DNA from: Haemonchus contortus
Lineage: Eukaryota > Nematoda > Chromadorea > Rhabditida > Trichostrongylidae
Length of the DNA: 64,000 nt
Reading direction: 5' to 3'
Assembly: GCA_000469685.2 (NCBI GenBank)
Contig: LS997565.1
Span: forward strand, 39,928,519 to 39,992,518
Both the position numbers and the translations under genes were made by a program. The notes under the pieces are model-generated. The model was not told where the DNA came from, searched no databases, and saw only the letters and a program-made list of their open reading frames with translations. Shown here piece by piece: positions 56,796 to 64,000 of the stretch (within the stretch, counting starts at the first letter, position 1; each line of letters opens with the position of its first letter).

Positions 56796-57080
56796 CTGAT
56801 GCAGCATGAACCGACCTCCTATATTTGTTGATAGAATTTATAGCATTGTGTATTCCACTCACACTTCCCAAGCACTCTGCGAAGCCCGGCACTGCCTTTG
56901 TCCTAGACAGCCCAATCGTTAATCTCATCGCATTGTCTGGGCTACACAGTCAGAAGATGAAAACGAAGATGAGTCCAGGCTAGCCCTTCGTTCGGTGTAG
57001 GGTGCACAGCACGACGTGGTTTATTCCCACAAACCTCGTTTAGTTGTGGCGACCGAGCGAGGACACTCTCGGGCGCATGG

Positions 57081-57142
57081 GGTTCTCAGGCCATCCTGGT
57101 AAGAGAAAAGGGGTTCTCAGGCCATCCTGGTAAGAGAAAAGG
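57081..57142 (+). repeat. two-copy tandem repeat, 31-bp unit
   Basis: GGTTCTCAGGCCATCCTGGT plus AAGAGAAAAGG occurs twice in direct succession with no visible change between copies. Confidence 0.85.
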
Positions 57143-60100
57143 TTTCTATGAGCAGAACTGAAACTGTAATTAATTAGCATTCACATGAATAAAATGACCT
57201 AAGTTTTCAATATCTCCTAATCATAACATTTTGGAACCATTGAGTTGTAAGGGGCGTGGAGGCTCACGTGATGACCTGAACTTGCTGCTGTTGTTCTGAA
57301 TTCTTAACGAGTAAAGTGCACGTTGATCAAAGGGCGACCAAGGAACATAGAATGCCCTGAAAACAACAAGTCATAAAGTGAACTTGAAATTGATCTTCAA
57401 CAAGAAGGGTTTGTAGATAAGTACCACTCTGATGTATAAAAAGGTGGTCGTGAATGGTCCCAAAAGCCCTTATTACGGATAAGGGCAGAAAGTAGACACG
57501 AATAGGCAAACCAAGTTCAAACTTATCAGTATGTAGGTGGGAGGCCTCAAGCACACTTTATTCGTACCATCAGTATGCTTCCTATAGCGTGACTCTGATG
57601 TCCTAAAATCTTTTTAAACAGGGGACAGACCTCGTCTCTTACGCTAAGTGCTGGAGTGCAGAGCAAGAGGGTATGCCGATTCTGAGCCAACAATGGCGCC
57701 TACAATCAGAAACGTTTTTCAGCCAGGGGATCATGGTTTTTTACCTGAACCCTAGGGGTAACTAACTATCTCGCCCACCTTGGTGCTCCTCCCTTTGTGA
57801 ATGACTAAAACAGCTACACACCATTTATTTAAGCTGATATGCACTACACAGTAAGCGAAGGGCATATGTTCTTTTTTTTTCCCCCATCATCTATGAACGA
57901 TTTTACAAAGGAGCACACATAGGCCGACAACTAATCCGACACTTTTTCTTCATTCAGTCTGAAAATAACTGTAGTGAGCCTGTGAAAAGGCAGGGAAGCA
58001 GTACGACCACTGACCCTGACCGATACCACTGCCATGTATCCCGGGTCAGCATTGACCGACATCGTCCTAAAGGGCAGTCTAACTGTCTGTCAACATTGAC
58101 CGACATAGCCATCGTGTTACTTAGTGCCAACGTTTCATGTGTCACGTTCCCACTACAGGATATGAATCACCTTTGATTCCCATGAAAGTGCTCGACGTTT
58201 ATACTTCCGCCCGCTATTCCAAGCTTCAACAGGCTTTAACAAACAGCTAACATGTTTTTGCATGAGTGTACTTGTGGGTCAAAGATTGTGTACATTAGAG
58301 TTAGATTGATAACGTGAGAACACGTTTTTCTCATGTGAAAACCAGTTACAATATGTTAATTGCCCCATTCATTTCTCCCCTGATTTTCAGGGAATGAAAC
58401 TATCCATTACTTTATTATATCATCCATGTATGAACAAAATTCGTTCTTTTGACCATAGTTCTCACTTCACGTTGTTCCATTACCTTTCCCATTACCTCTT
58501 GTAACCTTTTTAGTCATTGTGTTCACTAAAACACAAGTAGTGCTATCGAATTGATGGAAACTGTCCAAATCCGATTTATCCATCTGTATTTGCTACGAAA
58601 AAACCTGAAAAGGAGCTTTTTTTTTTGAACGATTAGGTTTTGAAGACTTGAAATCAATTAGTCAAAGGCTAAGTTAATAAAGAACTGGGACAGGGAATGA
58701 AGATCCAAAAAGTTTTACTAGAACTCGGTAGTTAGTATTTAAGCAGTTAGTGAGTAGATCGACCCACCAAGCGATACAACGGGTGGGTCATTCAGACCAC
58801 ACGCAGCACGTTCCCACTACCAACCCTAGCGCTGTACAAAATAGCGCCAACACCCGACGAATGGCTCCACTCTTCTCTCGGCCGTTCAGCGCCGCCCATT
58901 CCGATGAAAATCGATTGAGCAGTGGGGGAGCTACTGCTGTTTTCGTTGTCGTTCAGTTGTTTTCTTCCGTTAAGTTAACTCGATTTAACTGCAAGTAATG
59001 GCCTTCCACTGCTTTTGCACAAGCCTCTACTTCCCCTGCAAATACTTTATTGATTTTTCATGTTTTGGTTCCACGTGTTTGTTTTGCAGTTTAGTTATGA
59101 CATTTTGTTTGTTGTTTTGATCCCGCTGAAGACTATTGGCTTACTAGTAAACATAGCTTCACTGTGACATATGAATCTTCCTGATGAGGCTGGCGTTGCC
59201 ATGGTTAGCGATTACGGCCATCTTTTTTCTCAGAGTAATATCGCAGCATCCATCTGAATGGATGGCCACGTGTGGAATGATTCATTGTGGGCACTTAGGA
59301 GTCTTTTTTGGTGATTTATCCTCGTTCTCACCGATTTTCATTTAATTAGTCCATTTTTTGCTTGGAATTTTTCAATTCCGCTGCTTCCAGTGATAAGTTC
59401 TCCTGCAATTTAGTTTACCGGCTTATTTATTCCAGATTACGAGCAGTAATGCGAACGAGTAAATAGTTATTTTGGTTCAGTTTCAGACCAGTGTGGCCTT
59501 TGCCAGATTAGTCTTATCGCTCTCACCACAGCGCATTGACCTTGTCGTTCGCTGACAACTCATTCCCTGTCATTTAGTTGCAACATAAACTGGCTAAAAA
59601 GAGGATTTAATCGTCGTTTTTCTCATTATAATGGAATTTAAATATTTTTTATCCTCCAGCTTGGAAGTATTTGAATTTTTGATTGCCTTTTTCTTGTTTT
59701 TTTTTTGCATTTTCAATGAAGATTGAAATGTCTTTTCGCCGTAAGCAGACCCTCGAATTGAGCGTTTTCTGAAATTGATTTCCAGCTATGAACGCTAGCA
59801 TCCTCTCCATGAGGGAGGTTATTCGAAGGGTCGAATGATAGTAAAAGGCTGGGAAGGTCAGATCGATCATACTGCTCTTCAACTCTTTTCTGCCGAGGTT
59901 TCGATTTTACTAATCTACTGTCAGTTCATTAAATTCCAATGTTATGGGACCCCATCTATCCGACCTTTGGATTTTGCTTCATCGCCACTGTTTTGTAGTA
60001 GTATGAATGGCATTTTCGATAAGAAGTTATCAGCTTAGTATCAAAGGTCACTACACTGTCCACAGCTCTTTCATGGGTAACGAAATGGTACAGGCGATAC

Positions 60101-62376
60101 AAAGCAAAACAGCTGAAGAGGTCCTCAAATATCAAATGGTCGTGTAGCCTTATTTTCATTAATAATTACGATGGCTTTTTGGCGCTTCTTTATACTTTCC
60201 TTCTATTTTCTATTTATTTATTTTTCTTTATTTCTTTATTTTTATAGCTCCATTCTTTATACCTGGAAACTGGTTGGAATTTGTATGTATCAGAAATTTC
60301 CTGAGCTTTCTTGGTACAGTAGCAAGTGGTAGATCAGTAGTAGTCATGTGATGAGGTCCACGGGAGTTCCAAACACCCCACTGGTCAGTACCACCCTTTT
60401 GATCACGCCACCCTTTTACAGCGCACAATATTGACCCAAAGGACAGGGGTGACAGAGGATGACGCTAGGGAAATACTTTCCTTCCCCTTCGTTCGCAACT
60501 TCGCTGACTGCTTTAATCCTGCAGAAGCAGAGCTTTTTCTACTTTTCCTGCCCTAATCAGCAAAGAGATTCGGAAAAGGAATGATGTTACTCAGAATGTT
60601 CTTTTCAAATGAGTCATGCTCCCTTCTTGATGTCGTTATCTCTTTCTGCCTCCATGAGACTAACATTGCTTTTGAGTAGAATTTGCCAAGGCTGAAACTT
60701 TCCGTTCCTTTGTCAAGAGCTGCTGCTTTGCTTTCGCATTGCCCATGATTTGAAAGGGCTATTAGCCCTTGGTGTTTGAAAACATTCCCAGGGATCTCTT
60801 CTATTCCTTTGCTTCTGAACAAGAAGATTATGCGTCATCGTGTTTACATAGTGATTCTACTGTTTGGGTATACTTTGAAAAGGATCTAACCTCTGCTGAT
60901 CTCTATTTACCTTTGTGCTGAATTTCCAAACAAATTCTTCCCAGAGCCGAACGTTTCCGAAAATTCGAACGACTGCTAGACTACGTTCTATTTTTCGGTC
61001 AAAGTGCTCTCGTTTTTTGCCTCCTTCTCGAGCTAGCTTTTTTGTTTTGGGCGGAGAAAGTTGTCTGCTATGTTGATTGCCATGTCTCTTCATTCAGTCT
61101 GACAAGTAATGGCAGTAGAAAGTCAGATATCAGGACAATTTGGTTAGTTATGGTCAGTAAAAACCTTCAACCTTCACCTTTAAAAGGGCAGTGTCAATAT
61201 TGGACCTTCAGCCTCTCCGAAGGCAGTAAATTACCGATATGTCAGGTTATCTTGATAGGAGAATCGTTCACATCCACTTTCCAATTAGACCTGTTACTTG
61301 CTATCAATCGTATGGGTACTGACCAATGAGTTCCCCGTCAGTTTAAGAGCCTATGATTAGCAGTTTTTCACGTTCAAAAGACGAGCGAATTCAGAAGCTC
61401 ATTTCGTTGGCAGCAACTGTCACTGCTTCACAAGAATAATCTACTTCTTCTTCAATCCTATTACCCTTGAGAATTCTCTTTCCACAGCTTGATATTGTTT
61501 CGAAATAATCAGTACTTCGGCTCTTATCAGTAAAAAAATTTCAAACTCCCTAACAGTTTCAGATAAACTTTCATGATGTTTCACGTCAGCTCAATGACTG
61601 CCGTGTACTATTTCTTTGTCATTACTTTCGGAGTCCCATGAAAAAAATGCCTCCCTCTTTCTAGCATAGCCGATTGGTCCCTCTGTTCAGTTACTCATAC
61701 CTTTACGAGTATTTTCAACTGCGGAGTGGTATTTTTGCTACACCTTGATAGTTTCGTCGACAGAGCCATTAAGAAGATGAGAGCGGATCAGCACGGTGCC
61801 CGGAAAGCACAAGTGCGGGTTCGAGTTCCGTCCGAGACTGAATTTTTGTCCTCAAATCGCCAAAATGTGAGACTTTTACGGTCACTTCTGGAAGTCTGTT
61901 GTTACTTCATTCGATTTTATATGCTCAGCGAAGAAATATACTGGAGTAGAGGGATATACCTTTCGCTAGTCCCCGTGCTTTAGCTTTGATTTTGTCTGTA
62001 AGTATAATCATTGGTACTTTAACATAACTTATAGTAAAGGTTGATCCGTTGATAACCGAAAGTTTGCAGTGAGGAACAGATGGTGAAGCGGTTTTCACTC
62101 ACGTTGCTGTGGAGTTGTTTACGAGGAGTCGTTAAGGCAATTGCTGTTTGACTGAAACTACATAGAGACACCCATTCGAAGTGAAATCAGGTTTTAATCC
62201 TCATTACCCAGATGTGAAGTGTGGTCTTTCGGGCAAGTTGCACACATGCCGAGTTCAGGAACTTGGCATCATTTCGCTAAGTTTTGACATAAGCTTATGG
62301 TTGTGCAAATGTTTTGGCATGCTTTCTGAATAGCTTGCATTTCTTCTGAATGCTTGCTAGATGAGGGAGTGTTCAT

Positions 62377-62568
62377 TCAGTCCACCCTCCCGCGGCACGG
62401 AACCCTCTCTCTCTTAAAATTGATTTCGTTGGCCTTATGGGCGGGCGGGGGAATGCCGCGTTCAGTGAAAAACAACTCTTTCAACATGCTTGCGATGGAG
62501 GAGTCTGCATACAAATCAACGTAGCTCATTCCTTCCCGGTTGATACGTCCATCCCATCCTTGCTTCAT
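62377..62568 (-). CDS. unassigned 63-codon frame
   Basis: The frame reads MKQGWDGRINREGMSYVD and contains MLKELFFTERGIPPPAH. The residue composition is more protein-like than that of surrounding frames, and the local sequence is GC-richer. There is no second copy in the window to test conservation and no recognised domain. It could be an exon or chance. Confidence 0.18.
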   Translation of the reverse strand: MKQGWDGRINREGMSYVDLYADSSIASMLKELFFTERGIPPPAHKANEINFKRERVPCRGRVD

Positions 62569-62842
62569 TTTTTTTCAATCGGAGCTTAAAGAGAAGCATC
62601 GCCTGCCTCGCTTCTCTTCATTCGCCTGGGCCCTTGTCCTTGACCGTTGGAAATTTTTCGATCACTACGAGGTGTAAATGGTTATTGCAGTCGATTATCG
62701 ACTAGTCTTGGGGCACTTACCTGATTCAAGGAACCTATTTTCAACCTAATTTTTACCCTTTTTTGGAGCGTTCGTTGAGTAGCTCTGGATCCCTCCTTAT
62801 AACTGTCATTTTCTCTCAAAATGATTGGTTTTTCGACACATT

Positions 62843-63103
62843 TTAGCCTTGAACGATGTGAATCATCTCACTTTTAAGGTGAGGTACTACTTCTTTTGCA
62901 GCTGGCAGTTGTCTTGCATGGCCATTTTGTTTGCTGAGTGTGTTGTTAGGGGAGCCATTAACGAATACGCCGTCAGCTAGTCTTCTCAAGCAATCTTCTT
63001 CATATCGGATTCTATTTAGAGAAGTTACTATGAGGGATGCTCCCCACAGCGCTGGAAATGGGACTTCCGAGCCGTTCCTTTGTGGTAATGATCTAATCAG
63101 CAC
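62843..63103 (-). CDS. unassigned 86-codon frame
   Basis: The minus frame contains YEEDCLRRLADGVFVNGS and ends HIVQG and a stop. It lies upstream of the 62,377-62,568 frame on the same strand, so both could belong to one transcript. I see no signature of a known family and no clear splice sites joining them. Confidence 0.17.
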   Translation of the reverse strand: MLIRSLPQRNGSEVPFPALWGASLIVTSLNRIRYEEDCLRRLADGVFVNGSPNNTLSKQNGHARQLPAAKEVVPHLKSEMIHIVQG

Positions 63104-63859
63104 GGTATGTGGTGTTGCTGACTGGTAGTGTTAACCACTTATAGGCAGTTGCTATGGGTATACTTGTTCTACGAAAGGAACCTCCTCCCTGTGAGTGGGT
63201 ATGTAAGCGTAGGCGTGAGAGGTAGAGATGGTGGGTTGTGTCACTCCCTTTTAACCAGTTTTATGCATGGTGGTGGTTGTCTCCACGATAACGACTCTAT
63301 TTTGGTATCCTAGGAAAGCTAAACACATTGAATGGGTTGCCGAGGTGGAGTGACTTGAAAAACACTTTTATTGGCAGTTTTGAAACTGACTAAAACTGAT
63401 GCTTTAGTCTCAAACTTCTCTATGGTAAACGCGATCCTCAACAGAGTTTCCATTTGGACGCCTGAAAATTCTATTCTCAATTATTGCTTCTTGCCTCTAT
63501 TCTGAAATTAATGGCAGGTGCTAGCCAAAGCAATAGATTACCGGAACAGCTGTAGAATACTGCTGCTAATCTCAGCTGTTATATTCTGCTCTTTTTGCTT
63601 TTCTGAAAACACGGAGCTTAGCTTTCCATATCTTTCCTACGAAGAATTCGTGCTATTGCTGAAGGTGACGTGTAGTTCTGTGATCCTCTGTGAGTGTCAT
63701 CGCGTTTTTTTTAGTTCATTGCACGTTTCAGCTTCTAATCTACAGCCATTTTCTCGTAGTTTTTTCTTAGATCTCACACACTAGAACTCTGTCCGCATAT
63801 TTTCCACTACAGTCCTTTAACATACAGCGAACGATGTTTCTGCTGAATATCAGGCTTTT

Positions 63860-64000
63860 TGGGTAGAGGTGGTTTAGTGCCTAAAGGCGCACTGTCATAG
63901 AAGCATGGTCCGAGAGATCGAATACCGACTCGGTACCTACTCTGACCAACTGGCCCTTCTACGGGATCTCTACGCTTTCGGTTTATTATTAGACTCATTT
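63860..64000 (+). repeat. tRNA-derived SINE, cut by the window end
   Basis: AGGTGGTTTAGTGCC (A-box-like) and GAGAGATCGAATACCG (B-box-like), followed by CTGACCAACTGGCCC. The remainder is outside the window or diverged. Confidence 0.4.

Larger units (their letters stand above)
56796..64000. other. non-array region, no recognised gene
   Basis: This 7-kb stretch lacks the array blocks and, except at its ends, lacks the repeats seen elsewhere. Long T-rich tracts and scattered short frames are present, as in intron or intergenic DNA. Entries below give the few specific items. I find no splice-consistent gene. Confidence 0.4.

Noticed and set aside
61780..61850. tRNA- or SINE-like B box (GGGTTCGAGTTCC)
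   Set aside because: No A box at the right distance and no SINE body follows; too weak to list as a feature.
1..64000. CRISPR arrays, bacterial operons, phage or plasmid modules
   Set aside because: No direct-repeat/spacer pattern, no ribosome-binding-site-linked ORFs and no long contiguous genes; the window is eukaryotic in character.

Overview
This window looks like eukaryotic, nematode-type genomic DNA. It has short exons separated by repeat-filled introns, TTTCAG 3' splice sites, AATAAA signals close behind stop codons, mariner/Tc1, Helitron and LINE relics, and abundant tRNA-derived SINEs. There is no operon structure, no ribosome-binding-site pattern and no long bacterial-type ORF. I infer a clade V (strongylid or hookworm-like) nematode from overall style only; the species is not established.

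The organising feature is a minus-strand tandem array of five paralogous genes. Translation starts are near 12,509, 23,326, 30,110, 41,682 and 52,698. Each gene has three exons joined in phase 0: a 45-48 nt exon encoding a signal peptide (core SKTLAVVV), a 150-153 nt exon with five or six Cys and a C-x3-C-x5-C core, and a roughly 132-135 nt last exon with three Cys. AATAAA follows about 20 nt after the normal stop. The product is a secreted protein of about 110 residues with eight (sometimes nine) Cys, faintly like nematode PAN/CW (apple-like) domains. Copies 1, 3 and 4 read through cleanly. Copy 2 has a one-base deletion in exon 3. Copy 5 has a premature stop that removes the last nine residues, including the last Cys.

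Each gene sits in a duplicated block with matching 3' flank, introns, promoter-proximal block, 5' flank and one ancestral SINE. Units 4 and 5 match over about 11 kb (roughly 33.2-44.2 and 45.0-56.2 kb), which agrees with their closest protein similarity.

The rest of the array is mobile DNA. Five non-autonomous Helitrons, plus one truncated copy and one nested copy, have 5' TC-type starts, GT-rich microsatellites, internal tandem repeats of about 140 bp, GC hairpins and 3' CTGG ends. Paralogous units in the same window supply empty sites for five of them. A CR1-like LINE is nested in one Helitron. There are also two mariner relics, two TA-flanked MITEs, three TTAA- or TTGA-flanked elements, a GC-rich foldback and about 15 SINE copies. 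A small palindrome in intron 2 of the gene has received insertions in four of five units and is intact only in unit 2.

The last 7 kb (56.8-64 kb) lies outside the array. It is mostly non-repetitive within the window and shows no gene I recognise.
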